A DNA stretch of 46,627 bases from an uncultured Collinsella sp. (lineage in GTDB: Bacteria; Actinomycetota; Coriobacteriia; Coriobacteriales; Coriobacteriaceae). Of the stretch, positions 32,707 through 39,825 are shown in pieces. The notes under the pieces were generated by a model. The model did not search any database, had not been told where the DNA came from, and was given only the letters and a program-made list of their open reading frames with translations. Every line of letters begins with the position of its first letter. Position 1 is the first letter of the stretch. The DNA is taken from NCBI GenBank assembly GCA_900545555.1, contig UQZI01000007.1:1-46627 (forward strand), read 5' to 3'. The position numbers were made by a program, and so were the translations under genes.

Positions 32707-34543
32707 GTGCCTCGCCTCCTTCCTGGGTCTGAGCTTGCGTTGCGGTCATGTCGGTGTTGTCTGCCGCCGTGTTCGCGTCGCCAGAGACGTCGTCGGCGTC
32801 TTGCGTACCTTCGGCAGACATCTTGTTTTGCGAGGTAAAGGTCTCGCGGTAGATTTCGCTCGTCTTAAGCAGCTCGTCATGGTTGCCGATCTGCGCGATT
32901 CGGCCGCCCTCCATGACGATGATGCGGTCTGCGTCCTGTACGGAGCTGATGCGCTGGGCGATGATGAGCTTGGTCGTGTTGGGCAGATAGCTTGCCAACC
33001 CTGCGCGGATCTTGGCGTCGGTCTTGGTGTCGACGGCGCTGGTGGAGTCGTCCAGGATCAAGATCTTGGGGCGACGCAGCAGGGCGCGTGCAATGCACAG
33101 GCGCTGCTTCTGACCGCCCGAAACATTAGAGCCGCCCTGTTCGATCCAGGTGTCGTAGCCCTTGGGGAAGCCGTCGACAAACTCATCGGCGCAGGCCAGA
33201 TGTGCCGCCTCGCGGACTTCCTCGTCGGTGGCGTTCGGGTCGCCCCAACGCAGATTCTCGGCGATGGTGCCGCTAAACAGCACGTTTTTCTGCAGCACCA
33301 TGGCGACCTGGTGGCGCAGTGCGTCCAGGTCGTAGTCGCGCACGTCCATGCCGCCCACGCGCACGGTGCCTTCGGTGGCGTCGTACAGGCGGGCGATGAG
33401 GTTGACGAGCGTGGACTTGGCCGAGCCGGTGCCGCCGATGATGCCGATGGTCTCGCCGCTCGTAATGTGCAGGTCGATATCGTCGAGCGCCTGGCGTTTC
33501 GCATGCGCGGAATACTTAAAGCTCACGTGGTCAAAGTCGATGGAACCGTCGGCAACCTCGAGCACGGGCTCGGCGGGATTGGCGATCGTGGGCTCGGCGG
33601 CCAGCACCTCGGCAATGCGGTGTGCCGATTCGTCGGCCATGGTCACCATGACAAAGATCATCGACAGCTGCATCAGGGTCATGAGAATCTGGAGACCATA
33701 GGTAAAGGTCGAGGAGAGCTGGCCCACGTCGAACAGCGTGCCCTGGCTCGTGATGATGAGCTTGGAGCCCAGGTAGATGATGACGACAAACGCGCCGTTG
33801 ACGCAGATGTTCATCATGGGGTTGTTAAAGGCGAGCAGCTTCTCGGCGCGGGTGAAGTCCATCTGGACATCGCGCGCGGCGGCCGCGAACTTCTCCTTCT
33901 CAAAGTCTTCGCGTACGTAGCTCTTAACCACGCGCATGCCGGTGACGTTTTCCTCGACGGACTCGTTAAGGGCATCGTACTTGTGGAACACGCGCGAGAA
34001 GATGGGGCGCACCTTAAAGATGATAAAGAACAGTCCAAAGCCCAGCAGCGGAATGATGACCAGGTAGACCATGGCGACGCTGCCGCCCATGATAAACGCC
34101 ATGGTAAAGGCGAAGACCAATACCAGCGGCGCGCGCACGGCGATACGGATGATCATCATAAAGGCCTGCTGAACGTTGTTGATGTCGGTGGTCAGGCGCG
34201 TGACGAGCGATGAGCTCGAGAACTCATCGATGTTGGCAAAGCTGAACGTCTGGATCTTGTAGAACAGGTCGTGACGCAGGTTCTTGGCGAAGCCGCAGCT
34301 CGCATGGCTGCAGGTGACGCCTGCCGCGGCGCCAAAAGCAAGCGATGTCAGCGCGATGAGCACCAAAAGGCCCGCGGTGGGAAGCATCTCGGCTACGGTG
34401 GCGCCGTCTTTGATGGCGTCGATCAGGTTGGCGGTGATAAATGGAATCAGCATCTCGCAGAGCACCTCGCCAAGCACGAGCAGCGGCGTGGCAACGGTGA
34501 CTTTCATATAGCCGCGGATGCTTCCCATGAGGGTTTTAATCAT
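32699..34543 (-). CDS. ABC exporter half-transporter, degenerate ATPase subunit
   Basis: This 614-residue protein has six membrane helices and an ATPase domain. Walker A is GGTGSAKSTL (Ala for the usual Gly before Lys), the signature is VSGGQKQR, Walker B is ILILDDSTSAVD with Asp in place of catalytic Glu, and the switch motif is LIIAQRISS with Gln in place of His. This is the pattern of the non-catalytic subunit in heterodimeric exporters such as TM287/288 and BmrCD. It overlaps MarR by 8 nt upstream and its partner by 8 nt downstream, so all three are translationally coupled. The C-terminal tail is acidic and Thr/Ala-rich. Confidence 0.93.
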   Translation of the reverse strand: MIKTLMGSIRGYMKVTVATPLLVLGEVLCEMLIPFITANLIDAIKDGATVAEMLPTAGLLVLIALTSLAFGAAAGVTCSHASCGFAKNLRHDLFYKIQTFSFANIDEFSSSSLVTRLTTDINNVQQAFMMIIRIAVRAPLVLVFAFTMAFIMGGSVAMVYLVIIPLLGFGLFFIIFKVRPIFSRVFHKYDALNESVEENVTGMRVVKSYVREDFEKEKFAAAARDVQMDFTRAEKLLAFNNPMMNICVNGAFVVIIYLGSKLIITSQGTLFDVGQLSSTFTYGLQILMTLMQLSMIFVMVTMADESAHRIAEVLAAEPTIANPAEPVLEVADGSIDFDHVSFKYSAHAKRQALDDIDLHITSGETIGIIGGTGSAKSTLVNLIARLYDATEGTVRVGGMDVRDYDLDALRHQVAMVLQKNVLFSGTIAENLRWGDPNATDEEVREAAHLACADEFVDGFPKGYDTWIEQGGSNVSGGQKQRLCIARALLRRPKILILDDSTSAVDTKTDAKIRAGLASYLPNTTKLIIAQRISSVQDADRIIVMEGGRIAQIGNHDELLKTSEIYRETFTSQNKMSAEGTQDADDVSGDANTAADNTDMTATQAQTQEGGEAHE

Positions 34544-35039
34544 CCAGTTCCTCCCAGGTTACACGGATTTTCTCGAGCATTTCGGCGAGCTGCTCGCGCT
34601 CGTCGTGGGTGAGGGCACTAAAGGCTTGCTCTCTAAAGCGAATGCGGGCCGCCTGGTCGATGCGGGCGTTTTCCCGGTCGGTTTCGGTCAGGCGAATGGT
34701 GAGCTGCCGTCGATCCTTGGGGTTACGGCTGCGCTCGATGAGGCCGTTGAGCTCGAGCTTGGACAGGATCTCGGAAAGCGACCCCGGCTTGAGGTCAAAG
34801 TGCATGCCGAGTTCCTGCTGCGACATCTCGCCGCCGGGTTGCTTGGCCAGCAGGCAGATGATGGGCGCCTTGCCGGACACGCCTCCGCCATGAAAATGCA
34901 TGTAATGGCCGCAAAAGCCCAGGCCGCTCAGGATGCGCTTGGCGAGTTTGTCTTCGGCGCTGACCGCTTCGGGTATGTCTACCGGTTGCGACGGGTCACC
35001 GCCGGGCTCATGCGGAAGGACGAGTGGTTCAACACACAT
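34536..35039 (-). CDS. MarR-family transcriptional regulator
   Basis: This 167-residue winged-helix protein has the MarR pattern: MSQQELGMHFDLKPGSLSEILSKLE (recognition region) and GLIERSRNPKDRRQLTIRLT (wing, DRR motif). The N-terminal region contains GFCGHYMHFHGGG, rich in His. The ATG at 35039 is 12 nt from AAAGGAG, slightly far, so a nearby start is possible. It is the first gene of the exporter operon. A strong promoter with an overlapping inverted repeat lies just upstream, which fits self-repression relieved by a ligand that the exporter then removes. Confidence 0.9.
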   Translation of the reverse strand: MCVEPLVLPHEPGGDPSQPVDIPEAVSAEDKLAKRILSGLGFCGHYMHFHGGGVSGKAPIICLLAKQPGGEMSQQELGMHFDLKPGSLSEILSKLELNGLIERSRNPKDRRQLTIRLTETDRENARIDQAARIRFREQAFSALTHDEREQLAEMLEKIRVTWEELDD

Positions 35040-35063
35040 ATCTAAGCTTCGCTCCTTTCTTTA

Positions 35064-35123
35064 GTTAGGTAGTTGAATTGTTTTGTGCCTAACCAATTTA
35101 GGAGCACGGTAAATAAATGTCAA
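35064..35123 (-). promoter_or_regulatory. promoter and likely MarR operator of the exporter operon
   Basis: On the minus strand TTGACA (35123-35118), a 17-nt spacer and TAAATT (35100-35095) form a near-consensus promoter. Directly downstream, GTTAGG (35064-35069) mirrors CCTAAC (35088-35093) across the transcription start, where a bound MarR protein would block RNA polymerase. Confidence 0.75.
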
Positions 35124-35147
35124 GGTACCAAACTTATTATGTTCGAG

Positions 35148-35176
35148 CGGCACTTAGGGACGTTCCTTATGTGCCG
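35148..35176. repeat. palindromic repeat upstream of the pyridoxine kinase gene
   Basis: CGGCAC (35148-35153) mirrors GTGCCG (35171-35176), with AGGGA/TTCCT inside. A related TTGGGGAC ... GTCCCCAA pair follows at about 35181-35229. The rest of 35124-35365 shows no gene and no clear promoter for the kinase. Confidence 0.55.
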
Positions 35177-35365
35177 GCATTTGGGGACACTCCTTGTGTC
35201 GACTAGTCATTTAAGAACGTCCCCAACGACTAACTTCCTCCTTCCCGTAACCTTTCCGCAACAATTCGTCCTCTGCGGTGCCAGCGCCCGTTCACAACGT
35301 CCCCTGCGCTACACTTAGTCGCACTGTGGCGCTGCCGCGCCGCGCCCGAAACAAGGGAGACCCTC

Positions 35366-36190
35366 ATGAAGAATACTCAGCTGCTGCTGATTAACGATAT
35401 GTGCGGCTACGGCAAGGTCGCGCTTTCCGCCATGCTGCCGGTGCTGTCGCACATGGGTTACCGTATCCACAATCTGCCGACGGCACTTGTGTCCGACACG
35501 CTCAACTACCCCAAGTTCTACATCCACGACACCACCGAGTACGTGCGTCAAAGCCTCGCTATCTGGGAGGAGCTCGGCTTTGAGTTCGACGCCATCTCGA
35601 CCGGCTTTATCGTGACCGAGGAAGAGACGCGCATCATCTCGGACTTTTGCCACCGCCGTGCGCAAAAGGGCACCAAGGTGTTCGTCGATCCCATCATGGG
35701 TGACAACGGCAAGCTCTATGCCGGCGTGCCCGAGTCCACGATTGGCCTCATGCGGCACCTGCTGGAGTGCGCAGACTACGCGGTGCCCAACTACACCGAG
35801 GCCTGTCTGCTCGCCGATACGCCTATTGCAGAGCAGATCACGCCCGATGAGGCCCGCGCCCTTGTGGACGCCGTGCGCGAGTTGGGTGCCAAGTCGGTGG
35901 TCATTACGAGCGCCGTGGTCAATGGCACGAACGCGGTTATCGGTTACGACCATGTAGCGGGGGAGTACTTCACGATTCCCTTTGAGCTCATTCCGGTCTA
36001 TTTCCCGGGTACGGGCGACACGTTCTCGGCAGTGCTCGTCGGCCGCGTTATGGCAGGTTGGAGTCTGCAGCGCGCGACGTCCGATGCCATGCGCGTGGTG
36101 GCCGAGCTTATCGAGCGCAATGCCGATCAAGAGGACAAGTCGGCCGGCCTGCCCATCGAGGCCTGCTTGGACGTGATCGACCATGAGTAA
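35366..36190 (+). CDS. pyridoxine/pyridoxamine kinase (PdxK/PdxY type, ribokinase fold)
   Basis: This 274-residue kinase begins LLINDMCGYGKVALSAMLPV, the pyridoxal-kinase version of the substrate loop. It has FVDPIMGDNGKLY (106-118) and the ATP/anion-hole motif FPGTGDTFSAVL with catalytic Asp218. It should phosphorylate vitamin B6 vitamers to feed the PLP salvage pathway in the cytoplasm. AAGGGAG precedes the ATG. Its end overlaps the next gene by 8 nt, so the two are coupled. PdxK and PdxY types cannot be told apart by eye. Confidence 0.92.
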   Translation: MKNTQLLLINDMCGYGKVALSAMLPVLSHMGYRIHNLPTALVSDTLNYPKFYIHDTTEYVRQSLAIWEELGFEFDAISTGFIVTEEETRIISDFCHRRAQKGTKVFVDPIMGDNGKLYAGVPESTIGLMRHLLECADYAVPNYTEACLLADTPIAEQITPDEARALVDAVRELGAKSVVITSAVVNGTNAVIGYDHVAGEYFTIPFELIPVYFPGTGDTFSAVLVGRVMAGWSLQRATSDAMRVVAELIERNADQEDKSAGLPIEACLDVIDHE

Positions 36191-36512
36191 TGCTGGCGAG
36201 GGCGGCGTCAAGCCTGCGGGCGAGAACAAGCCGCTCGGCGCGCCGCGTGGCAAGCGTCCGCGTATCCGCGTGAGCTGCGTGGACCAGCTAGGTGCGTGCC
36301 GCTGCCACCATGGTCACAAGCCGGGCGACGTTTTTGACTTCGACCGAGACCGCGGCAAGATGTGCGCCATGGCCTGCCATGTGGGCTTTCCCTATATCGA
36401 TATCCTGCGCTATGGCGGAACCGTGCCTGGCAACGAGCCTGGTACGGCAAAGTTCTGCTGCCCCGAGGTCGATACCCTCAACGTCTGGCTTGCCGAGATC
36501 GTCGACGAGTAG
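36183..36512 (+). CDS. Cys-rich TIGR04076-family protein
   Basis: This 109-residue protein matches my memory of the TIGR04076 pattern: RIRVSCVDQLGACRCHHGHKPGDVF, then GKMCAMACHVGFPYIDILRYGG and a late FCCPEVDTLNVW. The Cys/His arrangement suggests metal or cofactor binding; no function is established that I know of. The N-terminal 25 residues are low-complexity and basic. It overlaps the pyridoxine kinase gene by 8 nt and has only a weak ribosome site of its own. The coupling hints at a role near vitamin B6 metabolism, but this is only context. Confidence 0.75.
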   Translation: MSNAGEGGVKPAGENKPLGAPRGKRPRIRVSCVDQLGACRCHHGHKPGDVFDFDRDRGKMCAMACHVGFPYIDILRYGGTVPGNEPGTAKFCCPEVDTLNVWLAEIVDE

Positions 36513-36515
36513 TTG

Positions 36516-36607
36516 AGCGTGGATTATCTCCCGCCGAGAAAATGAGCGTGGATTTTCTCCCGTTTAGAGCGCACTTGAACGCTCAAAGTGGGAGAAAAAC
36601 CACGCTC
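36516..36607 (+). terminator. hairpin with duplicated left arm after the TIGR04076-like gene
   Basis: GAGCGTGGATTTTCTCCC (36544-36561) pairs with GGGAGAAAAACCACGCTC (36590-36607). A second copy of the left arm, GAGCGTGGATTATCTCCC, begins about 28 nt earlier, so two alternative folds exist. An inner GAGCG/CGCTC stem is also present. No long T-run follows. Confidence 0.6.
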
Positions 36608-36739
36608 GATTTGTATATGGGAATTCCGACTTCGCTTATGCCTATGCTTAGGCGTTGTCGTCGTTGTGCTGTGCGCGAGTAAGGTCAAATTTCTACATTT
36701 CATCCGATTTATGGCTCTAAAAACTCTGCATTTCATCGA

Positions 36740-37186
36740 TTACAGCTGCTCGAGCATAGCAGTGCAACCGTCGAGTACGCCGCGGTAGGTGGCATCGAAG
36801 TTGCCGGTGTACCAGGGATCGGCCACGTCGCCGGGGCGCTCGGTCCAATCGAGCAAGCGCGTAATCTTGCCGTAGGGGTCGTCGCCAAAGATGCGACGCA
36901 GGCCGCGCGCGTTCTCAGCATCCATATAGACAATGTGATCCCAGTCGCCATACTCTGCTCGACGCACCTGGCGGGCACGGTGCGCAACGACGGGAATCCC
37001 GACTTCGCGCAGCTTGGCGACCGTGCCATGATGCGGCGGGTTGCCGATCTCCTCAGTTGAGGTCGCTGCGGAATCGATGACAAACTCCGCCTCGCGCCCA
37101 GCGCGGCGCACGAGCTCGGTAAACACCGACTCAGCCATCGTCGAGCGGCAGATGTTCCCATGGCAGATAAACAGTACACGTTGCAT
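36740..37186 (-). CDS. low-molecular-weight protein tyrosine phosphatase
   Basis: This 148-residue protein opens with the P-loop VLFICHGNICRSTMAE (catalytic Cys8 and Arg14). It ends with the general-acid Asp in ADPWYTGNFD and has the typical DSAATSTEEIGNPPH block. I start at ATG 37186, with AAAGGAA upstream, because the P-loop follows directly; an earlier start would add 15 unrelated residues. It is a cytosolic phosphotyrosine or arginine phosphatase, possibly acting on regulators or on cell-surface polymer kinases. The downstream region (36608-36739) contains A/T-rich repeats of CATTTCATC but no gene. Confidence 0.93.
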   Translation of the reverse strand: MQRVLFICHGNICRSTMAESVFTELVRRAGREAEFVIDSAATSTEEIGNPPHHGTVAKLREVGIPVVAHRARQVRRAEYGDWDHIVYMDAENARGLRRIFGDDPYGKITRLLDWTERPGDVADPWYTGNFDATYRGVLDGCTAMLEQL

Positions 37187-37237
37187 ATGCGGTTTCCTTT
37201 CGATCGCCATCATCGAGCTCGAGTATCGCATCTGCGC

Positions 37238-38473
37238 TTACGCCCTCGCTCGCTTGCGCTCCCAGCGAGCCAGCTTAATCGTCACCAGCGTAAGCGCCCA
37301 GGCCACAAGCGAGAACGCGGCACCAACCGCGCCAACGTAGGCAATGCCAACGCTGCTCACCACGGCGCCGCCTACTGCGGTGCCAAACGAAATGCCGACG
37401 TTAAACGCCATGGGTTCTACCGAGCTCGCGAGTACCATCGATTTGGGATGGCGGCTGCGTGCCACGTCCATAAAGTGCGTGATGCATGAGACCGAGAACA
37501 GGTACATGAGCATCGCCAGGCTAAAGACAAAGACCAGCGCGAGCGGCATGGTGCCGCCCACGGCAAACAGCCCGAGTAACGCCGCGGCCTGCAGCACAAA
37601 CGTCACAAGCAGTGCCTTCATGCCAAAACGCGCGTCGATCCATCCGCCCAGGATGTTCGAGATCAGGCAGAACACGCCGTAGGCCATAAGCGTGGTGCTC
37701 GCCTGAACGGTTCCCATACCCAGCACCTGCTCAAGATAAGGCGTCACGTAGCCGTAGAATACGTAGACCGAGCCCACGCCAAACAAAAAGATGAGCATGC
37801 CGGTGATGATGCTCGGCTCGCGTAGCAGACCCGCCTGCTCGCGGAAGGTGGCGGGCTCATCGGTCTGCCCAGCGCGCGGCATAAACGCCACGAGCGCTCC
37901 GCAGATTAGAACGGCAAAGGTCAGCGTGCCGTACATGGCCATGTGCCAATCGAGCGTGTCGGCCACAAACTTGCCGATCGAAGTGACAAAGACCATCGCC
38001 ACGGAAAACGCACCGTACACCACCGAGATGGCAAGCGAAGTTTGCTGCGGGGACAGCAGCTCGGGGATGTACGTCACGCCCACGGCGAGCAGTGCGCCCG
38101 AGACAGAACCCAGGACAATGCGCGAGATAAACAGTACCTGGAAGTTGGGCGCCAACGCCATGACCAGGTTGCCGAGCACAAAGACGATGCTGTAGCACAC
38201 GAGCAGCCGGTAGCGGCGGAAGCGTCCCGTGCTGAGCGCAAGCACTGGCGTAGCGATGGCGTAGACGAGTGCGAACACGCTGATGAGCTGGCCCGCTGTG
38301 GCAAGCGAGATGCCGAGCTCCGTCGCCAGGTCGCTTTCGATGCCGATGACCACGAACTCGGAGCAGCCGAGCGAGAATCCCAACAGCACGAGCAGCGCCA
38401 GGCAGAGCTTGGTGCGCGCGGGGGAGAGCGCGGCGGCGGTTGACTTACTTTTAGGCGTGGTTGCGGCGGTCAA
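37238..38473 (-). CDS. DHA1-type MFS transporter
   Basis: This 411-residue, twelve-helix protein resembles the AraJ/YdhP-like drug:H+ antiporters: LGFSLGCSEFVVIGIESDLATELGI, GQLISVFALVYAIATPVLA and RIVLGSVSGALLAVGVTYI. It starts at a TTG (38473) with GGAG 8 nt upstream. It is divergent from the LpdD-Idi fusion gene and shares its promoter region. It may belong functionally to the decarboxylase locus, for example exporting the phenolic or amine-like product, but a general efflux role is as likely. Confidence 0.87.
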   Translation of the reverse strand: MTAATTPKSKSTAAALSPARTKLCLALLVLLGFSLGCSEFVVIGIESDLATELGISLATAGQLISVFALVYAIATPVLALSTGRFRRYRLLVCYSIVFVLGNLVMALAPNFQVLFISRIVLGSVSGALLAVGVTYIPELLSPQQTSLAISVVYGAFSVAMVFVTSIGKFVADTLDWHMAMYGTLTFAVLICGALVAFMPRAGQTDEPATFREQAGLLREPSIITGMLIFLFGVGSVYVFYGYVTPYLEQVLGMGTVQASTTLMAYGVFCLISNILGGWIDARFGMKALLVTFVLQAAALLGLFAVGGTMPLALVFVFSLAMLMYLFSVSCITHFMDVARSRHPKSMVLASSVEPMAFNVGISFGTAVGGAVVSSVGIAYVGAVGAAFSLVAWALTLVTIKLARWERKRARA

Positions 38474-38553
38474 GGTTGTAACTCCAATGTCGCATTAATA
38501 AGCGGGATTCAATCCCTGCAACTCTAACAGAATGCGTCAGGTGCCTGCCCCCT

Positions 38554-38582
38554 TTGTCGCAGACTGCGCTTGCCTGTATAGT
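38554..38582 (+). promoter_or_regulatory. candidate promoter of the LpdD-Idi fusion gene
   Basis: TTGTCG (38554-38559), a 17-nt spacer and TATAGT (38577-38582) make a reasonable promoter. Transcription would begin near 38589, about 46 nt before the ATG. CTGTATAGTCGCAATACAG around it is partly palindromic and could be bound by the local regulator. Confidence 0.5.
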
Positions 38583-38634
38583 CGCAATACAGGTGAAGAT
38601 GGTCTCAGGTACATCGCGGGCGACAGGAGATCCC

Positions 38635-39582
38635 ATGGGTATGCACACGACAAAGGTTGCAGTGGGCGAGGGCAAGTTTGCGCTCGAGGCCCAGCTGACG
38701 GTGACACCGCGAGGCATGGCGGTCTACGCCTGCTCGCCGGAATTTGCGCACCTGGGCGCCACGGCACAGGCCATTCCGCGTCCCGAGCCCGGCCGTACGG
38801 CGACGGTGAGCATCCTGGCCGTTCCGTGCCATCGAGACGAGATCCCGGCGCACGATATCGCAGCGGCGCTGGCCACGCGCTTTAGTGTGCCGGTAGTTGC
38901 AAGCACGGGTTTTCATGTTGAACAGGCGAGCGGGGACGACCTGAAGCGCATGCTCGATACCACCAAGGAACTCATCGCCGCGCTCGAGGAGGCCGCAGCC
39001 CGCATTCTGCGCGCCGGCTGGGATGAGGGCGGCGCAGGCGCCGAGGTCGTGGCGGTCGATGCCGCGACCGGCGAGGCGCTTGGCCCCGTCGACCGCATCG
39101 AGGCCCATACCGGCGAGGGAATCTTGCATCAGGCATTTCTGACGCTTCTGGTCGAGGGCCAGGGCGAAGACGCGCGCCTGCTGCTCTGTCGTCGCAGCCC
39201 GCTCAAACGCCTGTGGGGCGGGGTGCTGGCCGATGGCTGTGCCGGCCATCCGCTCCCCGGGGAAGACGTCGCGGCCGCCACGGCACGTCGCATCAACGAA
39301 GAGCTTGGCATCACGCGCGAGCCCGATCAGCTCAAGCACCTCGGACACGTGGTGTACCGCGAGGACCACGGCGACGGCCGCTGCGAGTGCGAATGGTGCG
39401 AGGTGTTCGTAGCCCATGTTGAGCCGGGCGAGCTGCATATCAACCAAGAGGAGATCTCGGAGGTGCGCCGCGTGGCGCCCTCCGAGCTCAAAGGCTATCT
39501 GCAGGGTCACCCCGAGCAGCTGGCCCCCTGGCTCCGCGAGGCTCTGGAGGTCCCCTCCATCCGCACAGCCCTTGCTATGTGA
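38635..39582 (+). CDS. fusion of an LpdD-like prenyl-flavin accessory domain and a type I IPP-isomerase-like NUDIX domain
   Basis: The protein has 315 residues. Residues 1-122 resemble LpdD of gallate decarboxylase operons (AHLGATAQAIPRP 38-50, VVASTGFHVEQASGDDL 87-103), a small accessory or chaperone protein linked to prenylated FMN. Residues 140-302 align with type I isopentenyl-diphosphate isomerase. AHTGEGILHQAF, ADGCAGHPLPGE and ECEWCEVF give the five metal ligands His158, His165, His205, Glu251 and Glu253. The catalytic Cys (E. coli Cys67, one residue before Gly-His-Pro) is Ala203, with a Cys at 202. GGAG precedes ATG 38635. UbiX, which prenylates FMN with a dimethylallyl donor, is encoded downstream. 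I infer a role in supplying or handling that donor; isomerase activity is uncertain. Confidence 0.82.
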   Translation: MGMHTTKVAVGEGKFALEAQLTVTPRGMAVYACSPEFAHLGATAQAIPRPEPGRTATVSILAVPCHRDEIPAHDIAAALATRFSVPVVASTGFHVEQASGDDLKRMLDTTKELIAALEEAAARILRAGWDEGGAGAEVVAVDAATGEALGPVDRIEAHTGEGILHQAFLTLLVEGQGEDARLLLCRRSPLKRLWGGVLADGCAGHPLPGEDVAAATARRINEELGITREPDQLKHLGHVVYREDHGDGRCECEWCEVFVAHVEPGELHINQEEISEVRRVAPSELKGYLQGHPEQLAPWLREALEVPSIRTALAM

Positions 39583-39677
39583 AAAAAGACAGTCCCGTTG
39601 CCACATCCAAACCGTCGCAACATTCGACGAAAATCTCGAAAACGAGGAAAAGCGTCGAATGTTGTGATGGTTTTTGT
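39577..39677 (+). terminator. composite repeat and terminator after the fusion gene
   Basis: First comes a degenerate ATGTGA...CACAT palindrome (39577-39606) that includes the stop codon. Then comes a 20-bp stem, AACCGTCGCAACATTCGACG (39609-39628) with 39653-39672 (two mismatches), enclosing CTCG-AAAA-CGAG and followed by TTTTTG. The same two-part element recurs at 44481-44590. Confidence 0.85.
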
Positions 39678-39741
39678 CCAGGGGATCGCTTCTCATCCAA
39701 AAAAATCCGCTTGACTGTATTGCCACAACACAGCGCAACGT

Positions 39742-39774
39742 AAGGGGTGTCCGATAACGGGCGCCCCTTTTTAA
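39742..39774 (+). terminator. terminator-like hairpin in the leader of the permease gene
   Basis: AAGGGGTGTCCG (39742-39753) and CGGGCGCCCCTT (39758-39769) form a 12-bp stem including two G-T pairs, with ATAA loop and a T-run. It sits 52 nt before the permease ATG. A preceding strong terminator already ends the fusion gene, so this one may act as an attenuator. No convincing promoter was found in 39678-39741 (TTGACT at 39711 lacks a good -10). Confidence 0.7.
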
Positions 39775-39825
39775 GTGGCAACGTGGCCGCGAATCCGGAG
39801 CGCCCCCAACAAGAAAGGTGGGGAG

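Noticed and set aside
32639..34213. 524-codon frame antisense to the degenerate ABC subunit
   Set aside because: No domain and shadow-like composition, while the minus strand carries all ABC motifs.
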